DNA of 64,000 bases from Streptomyces sp. NBC_01294 (GTDB lineage: Bacteria; Actinomycetota; Actinomycetes; Streptomycetales; Streptomycetaceae). Where the stretch lies: the NCBI RefSeq assembly GCF_035917235.1, contig NZ_CP108423.1, positions 5,361,501 through 5,425,500 on the forward strand, in the 5' to 3' direction. The position numbers and the translations under genes are program-made. Positions within the stretch are counted from its first letter, which is position 1. The number at the start of each line of letters is the position of its first letter. Shown here piece after piece: positions 8,589 to 18,055 of the stretch. Below the pieces are notes generated by a model. It had not been told where the DNA came from, ran no database searches, and was given only the letters and a program-made list of their open reading frames with translations.

Positions 8589-9605
8589 ATGGGTGCACAC
8601 ACGGCACACACCCCACGCTCCGCACGCACCGAGCAGACCGGGACACGCGACCTGCGGGAGACCGCGCACGCCGCCCAGGTGCGCGAGCTGGCCGCCGCCG
8701 GCGTGCTGGACGACCCGCGCTGGCTGGCGGCGTTCGCCGCCGTGCCCCGGCACGTCTTCGTCCCCTACTTCTGGACCGGCCGCGGCGCCGGTCACGAACG
8801 GCTCTGGGCCGAGGACCCCGACCCCGAGCGCCGTGCCCGCTGGCTGCGCGGGGTCTACGTGGACACCCCGCTGGCGACCCGGCTGCGCGACGGCCGGCTG
8901 GTCTCCTCCAGCAGCCAGCCCTCCCTGATGGCGAAGATGCTGGCCGCCCTCGACGTGCGCGACGGCGACGACGTGCTGGAGATCGGGGCGGGCACCGGCT
9001 ACAACGCGGCCCTGCTCTGCCACCGGCTCGGCGAGGAGCACGTGACCACCGTGGACCTGGACGAGGAGATCACCGAGTCCGCGCGGGCGCACCTGGCCCA
9101 GCTCGGCTACCATCCGGCCGTGGTCACCGGGGACGGCGCGCGCGGCTGCCCCGCCCGGGGCCCCTTCGACCGGATCATGGTGACCTGCACGCTGCCGCTG
9201 ATCCCGCACGCCTGGCTCGGCCAGTGCCGGCCGGGGGCGCGGATCCTGGCCCCGCTGTCGACCGGCCTGATCGCGCTCACGGTGCGGGACCCCGACTTCG
9301 CCGAGGGCAACTTCCTGCACACCTCGGCCTACTTCGTCCCGCTGCGCGGGGCCACGGCGGCGCCGCCGCCCGACCCGGACGGCGTGTCGTACGGGATCCC
9401 GTACGAGCTGGTCGAGAACGAGCGCTTCCAGTTCATGCTCGTGCTGACCGCGGGCGTACTGCACCCCCGCGAGGCCCTGGACCTGTGGCGCCGCGAGGGC
9501 CGGCCGGCCCGTGAGCGCTTCGGGGTCTCGGTCAGCGCGGAGGGCCAGTGGTCATGGCTCGACGATCCCCAGGGACCGTACGTATGGCCCCTGGGGGAGG
9601 GATGA
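8589..9605 (+). CDS. PCMT-like protein methyltransferase
   Basis: A 338-residue SAM-dependent methyltransferase of the protein-L-isoaspartate methyltransferase family. SAM-binding motif I is VLEIGAGTGYNAALL at about residues 123-137, preceded by the family's SSSSQPSLMAKML substrate-side motif. It is longer than classical Pcm (about 210 residues): an N-terminal extension of about 20 residues, and a C-terminal domain after residue 215 ending in GQWSWLDDPQGPYVWPLG. The C-terminal extension is frequent in Streptomyces paralogues, whose substrate is uncertain. ATG 8589 has GTGGAGG just before it. Isoaspartyl repair is possible but not proven. Confidence 0.8.
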   Translation: MGAHTAHTPRSARTEQTGTRDLRETAHAAQVRELAAAGVLDDPRWLAAFAAVPRHVFVPYFWTGRGAGHERLWAEDPDPERRARWLRGVYVDTPLATRLRDGRLVSSSSQPSLMAKMLAALDVRDGDDVLEIGAGTGYNAALLCHRLGEEHVTTVDLDEEITESARAHLAQLGYHPAVVTGDGARGCPARGPFDRIMVTCTLPLIPHAWLGQCRPGARILAPLSTGLIALTVRDPDFAEGNFLHTSAYFVPLRGATAAPPPDPDGVSYGIPYELVENERFQFMLVLTAGVLHPREALDLWRREGRPARERFGVSVSAEGQWSWLDDPQGPYVWPLGEG

Positions 9606-9620
9606 ATCGGCCGGAGCGGA

Positions 9621-10616
9621 TCAGCCGCGGCGGATGGTGATGGTGGTCCAGGCACCCACGTGGACGCGGTCGCCGTCGGAGAGCGGCACCGGGACGTAGG
9701 GCTGGATCGGCTCCTCGCCGCCGTTGATCGTGGTGCCGTTGGTGGAGTTCTGGTCCACCACCGCCCAGCTGAGGTCGGGCTGCTGGACGAGGACCGCGTG
9801 CTGGTGGGAGACGCCCGGGTCCTCCGGGGGCACCGACAGGTCGATGTCGGGGGACTCGCCCGTGGAGGCGCGGCGGCGGCCGATGGTGATCTGGCCGCCG
9901 GACAGCGGGAGGTGCTGCTCCGGGGAGTAGGCGGGCAGGTTGAGCCCGGCCGCCTCGGGGCCGCTGCGCTGCATCATCGCCATGAAGTACGAGCGGTCGG
10001 GGCCGATCGTCGCGGTCCAGGCCCCGCCCTGCATCGGGAAGGACTGGTGCTGCGGCGGAGGCTGCTGCTGGTACTGCTGCTGCGGAGGCGCCTGGTACTG
10101 CTGCTGCTGCGGGGGCTGCTGCTGGTACTGGGGCTGCGGGGTCTGCTGGTACTCCCGCTGCGGCTCGTGCGCGGGCGGCGGCAGCAGCCAGTCGTCCTCG
10201 CGCTGGAGCGGCTCGGCCGGCCGGTTGACCCGGGACGGCCGCGAGCCCTGGTACTCGAAGTGGTCCTGCGTGTAGGTCCCGGGAGCGGGCACGGGCGGCG
10301 GCGGGGGCGGGGCACCGGGACCCGAGCCGACGCCCGTCGCCTGGGGCCCCGGGTCCGGGGCCGGCGGCGCGTACGAGGTCGCCGAACGGGTCAGGAAGTT
10401 GTACCGGCACTCCTCGCAGAACGGGGCCATGGCCTCGCGCGGGGTGCGGCACTGCGGGCAGAGCTCGGCCTGGGCGGTCGGGGCACCGGCGGACGGGGGG
10501 AAGCCGTAGCCGTAGGAGGGCACCGCGGGCGGGCCCTCCGAGGCAGCCATGCGGTGGCCGCAGACCTCGCACCAGTCGTCGGAGGCGGACTGGTGCCCGT
10601 TCGGGCAGGTCGGCAT
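9621..10616 (-). CDS. FHA-domain protein with two N-terminal zinc ribbons
   Basis: A 331-residue cytoplasmic protein, last in the pknG operon. Residues 1-25 form one zinc ribbon (CPNGHQSASDDWCEVCG) and about 50-70 a second (LCPQCRTPREAMAPFCEEC). A long Gln/Pro linker follows, including runs such as QYQQQPPQQQQYQ. The last 95 residues are an FHA domain: IGRRR, the SHQHA pair and the STNGT loop that read phosphothreonine. Unlike GarA/OdhI, no ETTSVF-type phospho-site is visible at the N-terminus. I chose ATG 10616 because GGGGGAAG precedes it; ATG 10652 is also open. Probably a reader or substrate of the kinase encoded upstream. Confidence 0.88.
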   Translation of the reverse strand: MPTCPNGHQSASDDWCEVCGHRMAASEGPPAVPSYGYGFPPSAGAPTAQAELCPQCRTPREAMAPFCEECRYNFLTRSATSYAPPAPDPGPQATGVGSGPGAPPPPPPVPAPGTYTQDHFEYQGSRPSRVNRPAEPLQREDDWLLPPPAHEPQREYQQTPQPQYQQQPPQQQQYQAPPQQQYQQQPPPQHQSFPMQGGAWTATIGPDRSYFMAMMQRSGPEAAGLNLPAYSPEQHLPLSGGQITIGRRRASTGESPDIDLSVPPEDPGVSHQHAVLVQQPDLSWAVVDQNSTNGTTINGGEEPIQPYVPVPLSDGDRVHVGAWTTITIRRG

Positions 10617-10663
10617 GGCGGCGCTTCCCCCTTCTTCTCCCTGCGTCATCACGTCAGGTCTTC

Positions 10664-11989
10664 TCAGGTCTTCTTCACTCGGACGGTCTGTGTCGAACGC
10701 GTTTCAAGAGTCATCTCGTCGGCATCGGCGACCTTCGCTTTCAGCCGCACAGTACCCGCCACCGCGTCCACGACATCCACCACCTTCGCAAGGAGTCTTG
10801 CTGTGTCGGCGTTCCCGGAGACACTCGCCAGCTGTACCGCGCGCCCCAGTTTGGCCGTGGCGCCGTCGACATCGCCCAGTTTGCGGGCTTCGAGGCCCTG
10901 CTGGATAGCCTGCGCCAGCTCCGCCTGCCCCGTGTAGTGGGCGACCTGCGGGTTGATGGCGGTGGACGCGGCCAGATCGGTCGTCCACACCGCGCGCACC
11001 AGGCCCTGGGACAGGACGGTCGCGGCCCCGCCGGCCGTTCCCGGCAGGACGAGCGTGGCGCGGGCCGCGAGCATCTCCTGGCCGACGGCCGCCCCCGGGA
11101 CGCGGACGCACACGTGGTACTCGCGGGACTCGTCGCCCCACGACCCGGTCGGGTAGTCCCCGGCGCGCGGGCCCGCCTCGGTGCGGCGGGGTGTCAGGTC
11201 CTGGACGGTGGGCGCGACCTGCTTGACGTACTGGATCTCCACGCCCACCGGCGTCCACAGCCGCAGCGAGACGTCCGCGACCTCCTTGCCCATGACGTTC
11301 TCCATCATGAGCGTGAAGTCCTCGGCGAGGTGGGCCGGGTCGGCCACGATGTCGGCGGAGCCGAGCAGCGCGCTCGCGATCCCGGTGACCTCCTTGACCT
11401 CCCAGTCCGTGCCCACCCCGCGGGCGTCGCAGGTGAAGCGCCCGGCGCAGGCGTCGAGAGTGGCGCGGAGCACGGCCGGCTCCTCGTGCTCGTTGCGTCC
11501 GTCGGTGAGCAGGATGCCGTGCCGGATGGCGGCGGTGGACTGGCGCAGCAGGCCGTCGGCCAGGCGCAGCCAGGTGCCGATGGCGGTGCCGCCGCCGGCG
11601 GTGAGCCCGCGCAGGGCCTCCTTGGCCTGGGCGCGGGTGGCCGGGTCGGCCACGGCGAGGCGGCCCTGGCCCGGGTAGACCTCCTTGGCCACGTGCGTAC
11701 CGGCGATCACCGCGAAGCAGGTCCCGTCGCGCAGGGTGTCGACGGCGGCCGCCGTGGCCTCGCGGGCGCCGCGCATCTTCTCCGGCGGGTACTCCATGGA
11801 GCCCGAGCAGTCGACCATGATCACAACGGCTGCCGTGCCCTCGGCGGCCGCCGCGCGGGTGGCGGTGGCCCCGCCGGTGGCGGTCACGGTGACGATCGCG
11901 TGGACGTCCCGCCCGCCCTCCGGGAGGAACTCGTTCTGGTACACCTCCACGCTGAAGCGCGGGGCGCTCGGCTTGGCGAAATTCGCCAT
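10664..11989 (-). CDS. VWA-domain protein with complete MIDAS site
   Basis: A 441-residue protein with a von Willebrand A domain from about residue 50 to 235. The metal site is intact: D60-C-S-G-S64, a Thr in GGGTAIGTW and an Asp in LLTDGRNEHE. A beta-rich region (about 245-350, with DLTPRRTEAGPRAGDYPTG) and a C-terminal helical part (AQAIQQGLEARKLGDVDGATAKL) follow. There is no signal peptide, so it is cytoplasmic. It lies 33 nt downstream of the PP2C gene and 47 nt before the FHA gene. VWA partners of PP2C phosphatases and kinases occur in TerY-P type triads; here it may scaffold the PknG pathway. Confidence 0.88.
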   Translation of the reverse strand: MANFAKPSAPRFSVEVYQNEFLPEGGRDVHAIVTVTATGGATATRAAAAEGTAAVVIMVDCSGSMEYPPEKMRGAREATAAAVDTLRDGTCFAVIAGTHVAKEVYPGQGRLAVADPATRAQAKEALRGLTAGGGTAIGTWLRLADGLLRQSTAAIRHGILLTDGRNEHEEPAVLRATLDACAGRFTCDARGVGTDWEVKEVTGIASALLGSADIVADPAHLAEDFTLMMENVMGKEVADVSLRLWTPVGVEIQYVKQVAPTVQDLTPRRTEAGPRAGDYPTGSWGDESREYHVCVRVPGAAVGQEMLAARATLVLPGTAGGAATVLSQGLVRAVWTTDLAASTAINPQVAHYTGQAELAQAIQQGLEARKLGDVDGATAKLGRAVQLASVSGNADTARLLAKVVDVVDAVAGTVRLKAKVADADEMTLETRSTQTVRVKKT

Positions 11990-12022
11990 CGATGGGACTC
12001 CTAGGGGGCTCGGGCAGGCGGG

Positions 12023-13612
12023 TCAGACCTGCGGGCGCGCTTCCACTTCCGGTTCCGGTCGTGCCGCCGGGCCCGGCTCCGCCGCGGGTCCCGGTTCCTG
12101 CGTGGCGAACGGCACGACGGCCACGGTGACGTTGTCGTGGCCGCCGCCGTCGAGCGCGTGTCCCACCAGCACCTGCGCGCTGTGCAGCGGGCGGACCGCG
12201 GCGTCGGCGGGCAGCACCTGGGCCATCTCCCGCGCGGACTCCGCGTAGTTCCACAGTCCGTCGGTGCAGACCACCACCACACCGGGGTGGTCCGGCTTGA
12301 AGGTCGCGGTGTGCGGTTCGAGTTCGTACGCGTCGGCGCCCAGCCACCCGGTGATGGCGTGCGCGCGGACGTCGGCGTAGGCCTCGGCCTCGCCCATCAG
12401 GCCCGCGGCGACCATCTGGGCGGCCCAGGAGTCGTCCTCGGTGAGGCGGCGGGGCAGGGCGGCCCGGTCGTCGGGCACCCAGTACGCCCGGCTGTCGCCC
12501 ACCCAGCCGATGGTGAGCAGGCCGCCGCTGACGACCGCGCCCACCAGGGTGCAGGCGGGGGCGTTCTGCGCGCCGGGGACCTCCGGGGCCAGCGCGTTCA
12601 CCGCGGCCGCGGCGGCCAGGATCGCCTCGTGCATGGCCTCCTGGGGGTGGGTGCCGCGGGGCAGCGCTTCGAGCAGCGCCTCGTTGGCGGCGCCGGCCGC
12701 GGCGGCCGAGGCCTCGTCGGGGCGGCTCGCGGAGGAGACGCCGTCGCACACGATGGCCACGGTGGCGGCGGAGCCGTCGGGCAGGGCGGTGGCGGCCACC
12801 GCGAACGAGTCCTCGTTGCGGTGGTGGCGCAGCCCCCGGTCGCTGACGGCGGCGACGCTCCCGAGCTCCTCTTCGAGGTGGTCGCGCTCCCGGGGCTGTG
12901 CGTGCCCGCAGTGCTCGCAGTACCCGTCGGTGTCGACGTGTCCGGCCCGGCAGGCGACGCACGTCTTCCCGCCCTCCGCCGCGCCGGGCTGGGGCGGGGT
13001 GCCGTACGCCGGCTCGGGGGCGGGCTCGGCGGCGTACGGGTCGCCCGCGGGCTGCGCGGGATACGCGGTGCCCTCCGGGGGAGTGGCGTCGCCGGGCAGG
13101 TCGTACCGGGCGGCCTGGGGCGCCTGCGCCCCGGCGCCGTACGCATGCTCCGCGGCGCCCCACGGCGTCCCGTCCGGCGGCGTGGCGGTGTCGTACGGGT
13201 CCTCGTGGCCGGCCGCCGCGTACGGGGCTCCGGCCGGGCCCGGTGCGGATTCCGCCGCCGGTTCCGCCGGGGCCAGCGCCCAGTCGGCGGGGTCGCCCAC
13301 CAGCGTCGGCGCGGCCGCGGCCACGCTGCCCCAGCCGGGGGCGGGTTCGGCGGCGCCGTGGGAGACGCCGGGGGAGGCACTGGGGGCCGGGACCCCGTAG
13401 CCGCCCGCGGCGGGGCCCGCACCCGGTCCGGCGGCGACCGGCGGCGCCGGGGGAGCCGGTGGCGCCTGCGGGATCGGGAGGGTCGGGTGGTCCCTGGACG
13501 CAGCCGGGGGAGGAGCGGTCACGGCGTAGCCGCAGACGCCGCAGAAACGGTCACCCTCCTCCAGGGGTTCCGCGCAGCTGGGGCAGCCCGACAGCCGATG
13601 CATCGACATCAC
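12023..13612 (-). CDS. PP2C-family Ser/Thr phosphatase with zinc ribbons
   Basis: A 529-residue protein. An N-terminal zinc ribbon (C10-P-S-C13 to C24-G-V-C27) is followed by a Pro/Ala/Gly linker of about 180 residues, a second ribbon at 218-235 (CVACRAGHVDTDGYCEHC), and a PP2C domain from about 250 to 500. Metal-binding motifs are SDRG, RNEDSF, VCDGVSS (D290), GWVGDSRAYW, CTDGLWN and GGHDNVTV, so it should be active. The GTG at 13612 directly abuts the pknG stop codon; ATGs at 13609 and 13603 are alternatives. Tight coupling makes it the likely antagonist of the kinase. Confidence 0.92.
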   Translation of the reverse strand: MMSMHRLSGCPSCAEPLEEGDRFCGVCGYAVTAPPPAASRDHPTLPIPQAPPAPPAPPVAAGPGAGPAAGGYGVPAPSASPGVSHGAAEPAPGWGSVAAAAPTLVGDPADWALAPAEPAAESAPGPAGAPYAAAGHEDPYDTATPPDGTPWGAAEHAYGAGAQAPQAARYDLPGDATPPEGTAYPAQPAGDPYAAEPAPEPAYGTPPQPGAAEGGKTCVACRAGHVDTDGYCEHCGHAQPRERDHLEEELGSVAAVSDRGLRHHRNEDSFAVAATALPDGSAATVAIVCDGVSSASRPDEASAAAAGAANEALLEALPRGTHPQEAMHEAILAAAAAVNALAPEVPGAQNAPACTLVGAVVSGGLLTIGWVGDSRAYWVPDDRAALPRRLTEDDSWAAQMVAAGLMGEAEAYADVRAHAITGWLGADAYELEPHTATFKPDHPGVVVVCTDGLWNYAESAREMAQVLPADAAVRPLHSAQVLVGHALDGGGHDNVTVAVVPFATQEPGPAAEPGPAARPEPEVEARPQV

Positions 13613-16600
13613 TCACACCCACGTCCGGGGACGGAAACGGTTTGCCCGCTCCACCAGTTCGATCCTCTCCTCGCCGCGCCGCGCCAGCCGTGCGAGAACG
13701 CGGTACGAGCGCTCCAGTCCGAAGCGCAGGCCCTGCTCGTCCAGTTGGCTGCCGAGCAGCGAGGTCCGGCCGGGGTCGGAACCCCGGCTACCCGACAGTA
13801 CCCAGTCCAGGGCCGAGCCCAGAACCTCCGTCGCGAGCCGTTCCTGCCGTTCCGGGTCCAGCCCGAACCGCCGCAGGGCCTCCACCTGGTCGGCTGCGGC
13901 CCCCAGATCGGCCAGCAGCGGCTCCTGCGGGGACCGGTCGCGCAGACGTGCGCGTACGGCCGCCACCCGGGCGGCGGTGTAGTGGATCGACGCCTCCGGT
14001 ACGGACTCCAGCGTGCGCACGGCTCCGTCCCGGTCGCCCGCGGCCAGCTGGACCCGGGCGAGCCCGAAGGCCGCGCTCACGAATCCGGGGTCGGTGATCC
14101 ACACGAGGCGGTAGTACTCGGCGGCGTTGTCCAGCTGGCCCAGCACCTCCGCGCACAGCCCGAGGGCCAGCTTCGGTGCGGGCTCGCCGGGGAAGGCGTC
14201 GTAGATCGCGTCGAAGGACAGGGCCGCTATCTCGTTGTCGCCGGTGGCCAGCGAGGCGATGCCGCGGGCCCACACCACCCGCCAGTCGTCCGGGTGCAGG
14301 GCCTCCAGCTCGGCCAGGGTGCGCCCGGCCGAGGGCAGCTCGCCCAGCTCCAGCCGGGCCCGCAGCTCCCGCAGCCGCAGCTCGGCCGAGTCGGACGGCG
14401 CCGCGCCCAGGGCGCCCAGCAGGTCGCCCGGCGCGGAGGCCAGCAGTCCGGTCAGGAAACCGGCGTTCGGGTCGCCCGCGTCCACGAGCGGCACGGGCAG
14501 GGCCAGCGCGGTGTCGCGTGCGGTGGCCGCTCCCGCGAGTGCCGGCGGAGACACGGGGGCGAGCACCGCACCCGCACCCGCACCCGTGGCCGCACCCGCA
14601 CCCGCACCCGCACCCGTGGCCGGAGCCGACGGCGTCCCCGTGGTCGCGGGCCCCTGCCGGGGGCCCGGTACCGGTGCGGCCGCCACGTGCGTGGCCGTGC
14701 TCCCGAGCGCGGGCAACGGCGCACCCCAGGCCGACGCGGCGCCACCGGCCACCAGCGGGCCGGCGCCTCCCGGCGCCCCGGACACGGGCGTGCCGCCCGG
14801 AGGCGTGGTGCCGAGGTGCGTGGGCGCCCACGGTCCGGAGCCTCCGACGGGAGGCGTCGAGGCCGAGCCCCCGGCCGCCCCGGGCGCCTGCGCCCACGGA
14901 CCGGGCGCCCCGCCCGGTCCTGCGGCCGGAGCCGCCCCGGGCAGAGCCGTGCCACCAGGCGCGTGTGCCCCGGTCCGGCCTGCCGGCCTGGTCTTTCTGC
15001 CCGGCGGGGTACCGCCGGGCTGTCCGCCCGGGCCGGGCTGCCCGGCCGCGGCGGAGGCCCGGACGGACGCGCCGCGGCCGCGCGCGAACAGCCCGCCACC
15101 CCGCCGGGAGGCGAACGGCCGGGAAGCGACCGGCCGGTAGCCCAGGAGGGACACGGCCGTCCCCGGCGCGTCGGCGAAGAGCCGGGTGTCCGGAACCCGC
15201 AGCTCCGGGCCGAAGAGGGTCGACAGCTGCGGCCGCGGCCGGCCCGTCTGCAGCGCGACCACCTCCCGCAGCACGCCCGTCAGCTGGTCCGCCATCTCCT
15301 GCGCGGACGCGAACCGCCGCCCCGGGTCCGGGTCGGTCGCCCGGACCAGCAGCCGGTAGAAGGACTCGTACCGCCGGAACACCTCGATGTGCTCGGGGTC
15401 CGGCAGCGAATCCACGAACACGTTGGTGTAGCCCTGGAAGTCGAAGGTCAGGACGGCCAGCGTCCGCGCCACCGTGTAGAGGTCGGAGGCGACCGACGGG
15501 CCCAGCTCCGCGACCTCCGGCGCCTGATAGCCCACCGTGCCGTAGATGGCCGACTCCTCGTCGTCCATCCGCCGCACCGCGCCCATGTCGATCAGCTTCA
15601 GCTGGTCCTGCTGCTGGATGGCGTTGTCGACCTTGAAGTCGCAGTACAGAAGGTTTCTGCTGTGCAGGTGACCGAGCGCCTCCAGCGCCTCGATGCCGTA
15701 CGCGCAGGCCTGCTCCACGGGCAGCGGGTCACGCCGCCCGTCCGGCCGGCGCCGCTCGTTCGCGATCTCCTTCAGCGACTTGCCGCCGACGTACTCCATG
15801 ACGATGTACCCGTCCAGCGAACCGGTCCGCTGGTCCAGGTGCTCGACGAAGTTGTAGATCCGCACGATGTTGGAGTGCTCGATCTCCGCGAGGAAGCGCC
15901 GCTCCGAGATCGCGGCCTCCATCGCGTCCTGGTCCCCGGTGTCCAGCAGGCCCTTGAGCACCACCCACCGGTCCGCGACCGCCCGGTCCACCGCCAGGTA
16001 CACCCAGCCGAGTCCGCCGTGCGCGAGGCAGCCCGCGACCTCGTACTGGCCGCGCACCACGTCGCCGGGGTTCAGCTTGGGCACGAAGGAGTAGGGGTGC
16101 CCGCACTTGGTGCAGAACCCTTCCGTCCGCCCCGGCCGGTCCCCCCGGGCCCGGCCCACCGGAGCCCCGCAGTCCGAGCGCGAGCAGAACCGCTTGCGCT
16201 CCGGCACCTCCGGGTTCTCCAGGACCGCCGCCGAAGGATCCGGACGCGGCACCTCCGGTACGTTGACCAGCCCGGCCCCCAGCCGGCTGCGGCCCGAGGC
16301 CGCCGAGCCCGAACTGCGCACCGACACCGACCGGGTGGACGCCGTCCCCGGCAGCGACCGCGACAGCCGCCCCGACACCGAGCGCCGGGAGGAGGAGGAC
16401 CGGGAGGAGCGCGCCGAGGCCGAGGACCGTGCCGAACCGTGGGACCCCTGCGAGCCCATCGACCCCCGGGACCCGCCGGACCCCAGGGAACCCCGGGCCG
16501 CGCTCGTCATCCCCGTCGGCGGCGACACCAGCTCGTCCGCACCCGCCGCGACCGCGCCGATCGGCGCCAGCCCGCAGGTGTCGCAGTACACCTCGCCGCC

Positions 16601-16663
16601 GCCCATGTCCTCGTACGCCCCCGGGCAGCCGGGGCGAACGCACGCGGTTCCGATCAGGCTCAT
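13613..16663 (-). CDS. pknG: Serine/threonine protein kinase PknG
   Basis: A 1016-residue soluble kinase. Order: zinc ribbon (C8, C13, C27, C30); a Ser/Arg/Gly-rich tail at about 52-130; a rubredoxin-like module (C160, C165, C184, C187); the kinase domain from about 205 to 480; a long Gly/Pro/Ala linker; and C-terminal TPR-like helices after about 690. PknG features are LAHGGLGWVYLAVD, Lys237 in VVLKGL, the non-RD loop YCDFKVDN (D342) and LIDMGAVRR (D359) in place of DFG. In mycobacteria PknG phosphorylates the FHA protein GarA/OdhI to set TCA flux in response to amino acids sensed by GlnH/GlnX. The mycobacterial enzyme is about 750 residues; linkers account for the excess. Its ATG overlaps the upstream stop by 4 nt. 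Confidence 0.93.
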   Translation of the reverse strand: MSLIGTACVRPGCPGAYEDMGGGEVYCDTCGLAPIGAVAAGADELVSPPTGMTSAARGSLGSGGSRGSMGSQGSHGSARSSASARSSRSSSSRRSVSGRLSRSLPGTASTRSVSVRSSGSAASGRSRLGAGLVNVPEVPRPDPSAAVLENPEVPERKRFCSRSDCGAPVGRARGDRPGRTEGFCTKCGHPYSFVPKLNPGDVVRGQYEVAGCLAHGGLGWVYLAVDRAVADRWVVLKGLLDTGDQDAMEAAISERRFLAEIEHSNIVRIYNFVEHLDQRTGSLDGYIVMEYVGGKSLKEIANERRRPDGRRDPLPVEQACAYGIEALEALGHLHSRNLLYCDFKVDNAIQQQDQLKLIDMGAVRRMDDEESAIYGTVGYQAPEVAELGPSVASDLYTVARTLAVLTFDFQGYTNVFVDSLPDPEHIEVFRRYESFYRLLVRATDPDPGRRFASAQEMADQLTGVLREVVALQTGRPRPQLSTLFGPELRVPDTRLFADAPGTAVSLLGYRPVASRPFASRRGGGLFARGRGASVRASAAAGQPGPGGQPGGTPPGRKTRPAGRTGAHAPGGTALPGAAPAAGPGGAPGPWAQAPGAAGGSASTPPVGGSGPWAPTHLGTTPPGGTPVSGAPGGAGPLVAGGAASAWGAPLPALGSTATHVAAAPVPGPRQGPATTGTPSAPATGAGAGAGAATGAGAGAVLAPVSPPALAGAATARDTALALPVPLVDAGDPNAGFLTGLLASAPGDLLGALGAAPSDSAELRLRELRARLELGELPSAGRTLAELEALHPDDWRVVWARGIASLATGDNEIAALSFDAIYDAFPGEPAPKLALGLCAEVLGQLDNAAEYYRLVWITDPGFVSAAFGLARVQLAAGDRDGAVRTLESVPEASIHYTAARVAAVRARLRDRSPQEPLLADLGAAADQVEALRRFGLDPERQERLATEVLGSALDWVLSGSRGSDPGRTSLLGSQLDEQGLRFGLERSYRVLARLARRGEERIELVERANRFRPRTWV

Positions 16664-18051
16664 GCGTCCTCCTTCCCCGGCCCGTCGGGCCGGAACTGCT
16701 CAGGCAGGTGCTCCGGTGGCTGCGGCGCCAGCGACTCCGCCGTCGCCTGCTGGTAGCGCAGGACGGCCTGTTCCGCGGCCCGCAGGTCGCAGGGCGCGCT
16801 CCACAGCATCCGCCGGGCCGTGTCGTACCGCTCGATCAGCAGGGGGTCCTCCGCCATCCCGTGGCGGGCCACCTTCGCCTTGTACGCGTCGAGCCGCCCG
16901 CGCAGCTCGGCCCGTACGGCCAGCGGCGCCGTCACCGCCGTCAACGATTCACGGGCCCGGCGCAGTTCCTCCTCGGCCCGCTCCTCCAGGGATTCCAGCA
17001 GGGGCGACAGCCGGTGCCAGCGGGCCTGGCGCCGGTGCTCGGCCGCCGCCGCGAGCTGTTCCTGCAGCACCGTCGGCGGGCCGCTGACCGCGGGCACCTC
17101 GGACGCGGCGATCTTCGCCAGCACCTCGCCGCGCGCCGTCCGCGCCTCCGCCAGGGTCCGGTCCGCCCGCGAGAGCACGTCCCGCAGGCTGATCAGCCGC
17201 TGCTCGGCGTCCTGCCGCACCGCCAGGACCGCCTCGACCTCACGGCGTACGTCCTCCAGCGCCAGCGCGGCCCGGTCGTAGCGCCCGGTGTCCGGCCGGC
17301 CGCCGCCGGGCGGCGAACTCCCCGGCGCCGGCAGCCAGAACGCCAGCGGATCCGCGATCACCTGCGCCCGCAGCTGCGCCAGCTCGGCGGTGATGTCCTC
17401 CAGGTCGTCGCCCGAGGGGTGCTCGCCCGGGCGCACGCCCACCGAGTGCGCCAGCGAGCGCGTGCGGTGCAGCTCGGCGCCGAGCAGGTCGATCCTGGCG
17501 GGCAGCGCCGACCACACGGCGTCGGCGGCGACCACCACGTCCAGCGACCGCGCGTACAGGTCGTTCATCCGGGCCACCAGCTCGGCGAGCGAGAGCCGCT
17601 CGGCCAGCGCTACGCCCTCCGCCGCGGCCCCGGCGATCAGCACACCGGGCCCGCGCAGCCGTTCGGTCAGCTCGATCAGGTCCTCGCGGTTCGGCCAGCG
17701 GCGCCGCTCCCGGACCTCCCGGGCGGCCGTCAGGGCCCCGCTGTACGCGTCGAAGTACGTCCACAGCCGGGTGATGTCCGCGTCGGCGACCACCCAACGC
17801 TCCTTGGTGACCCCGGTCAGCGCGGCGCCTTCCAGCAGCCGGCGCCCGGCGTGGTCCTGGAGGGCGAGCAGCGAGGTCTCGACGGCCTCGTGCTCCGCGC
17901 CCAGCCGGGTCAGGGCGCGGTCGACGCCGTCCCTGTCCATCACTGCCGACCACGCCTCCACCGACCGTGCCTCCGCTTCCGCTGCCGCCTTCGTGTCCGC
18001 CTCCGCCTCCGTGTCCGACCCCGCGCCCGGTTCCGGCCCCGAAATCGCCAC
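16660..18051 (-). CDS. Coiled-coil protein of the pknG operon, unknown function
   Basis: A 463-residue soluble, almost entirely helical protein rich in Ala, Arg, Glu and Leu, for example EVRREVEAVLAVRQDAEQR and LEERAEEELRRARESL, suggesting extended coiled coils. The first 30 residues are acidic and low-complexity (GSDTEAEADTKAAAEAEA). There are no membrane segments or catalytic motifs. It sits 4 nt after glnH and overlaps pknG by 4 nt, between the extracytoplasmic sensor genes and the kinase. That position suggests an adaptor linking membrane sensor to PknG; I infer this only from gene order. Confidence 0.82.
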   Translation of the reverse strand: MAISGPEPGAGSDTEAEADTKAAAEAEARSVEAWSAVMDRDGVDRALTRLGAEHEAVETSLLALQDHAGRRLLEGAALTGVTKERWVVADADITRLWTYFDAYSGALTAAREVRERRRWPNREDLIELTERLRGPGVLIAGAAAEGVALAERLSLAELVARMNDLYARSLDVVVAADAVWSALPARIDLLGAELHRTRSLAHSVGVRPGEHPSGDDLEDITAELAQLRAQVIADPLAFWLPAPGSSPPGGGRPDTGRYDRAALALEDVRREVEAVLAVRQDAEQRLISLRDVLSRADRTLAEARTARGEVLAKIAASEVPAVSGPPTVLQEQLAAAAEHRRQARWHRLSPLLESLEERAEEELRRARESLTAVTAPLAVRAELRGRLDAYKAKVARHGMAEDPLLIERYDTARRMLWSAPCDLRAAEQAVLRYQQATAESLAPQPPEHLPEQFRPDGPGKEDA

Positions 18052-18055
18052 CGCC

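Noticed and set aside
12137..16756. 1539-codon plus-strand open frame across the pknG operon
   Set aside because: Exact antisense of PP2C and pknG; its sequence is Arg/Gly/Pro/Val-rich low complexity without domains. G+C bias removes stops from the opposite strand.
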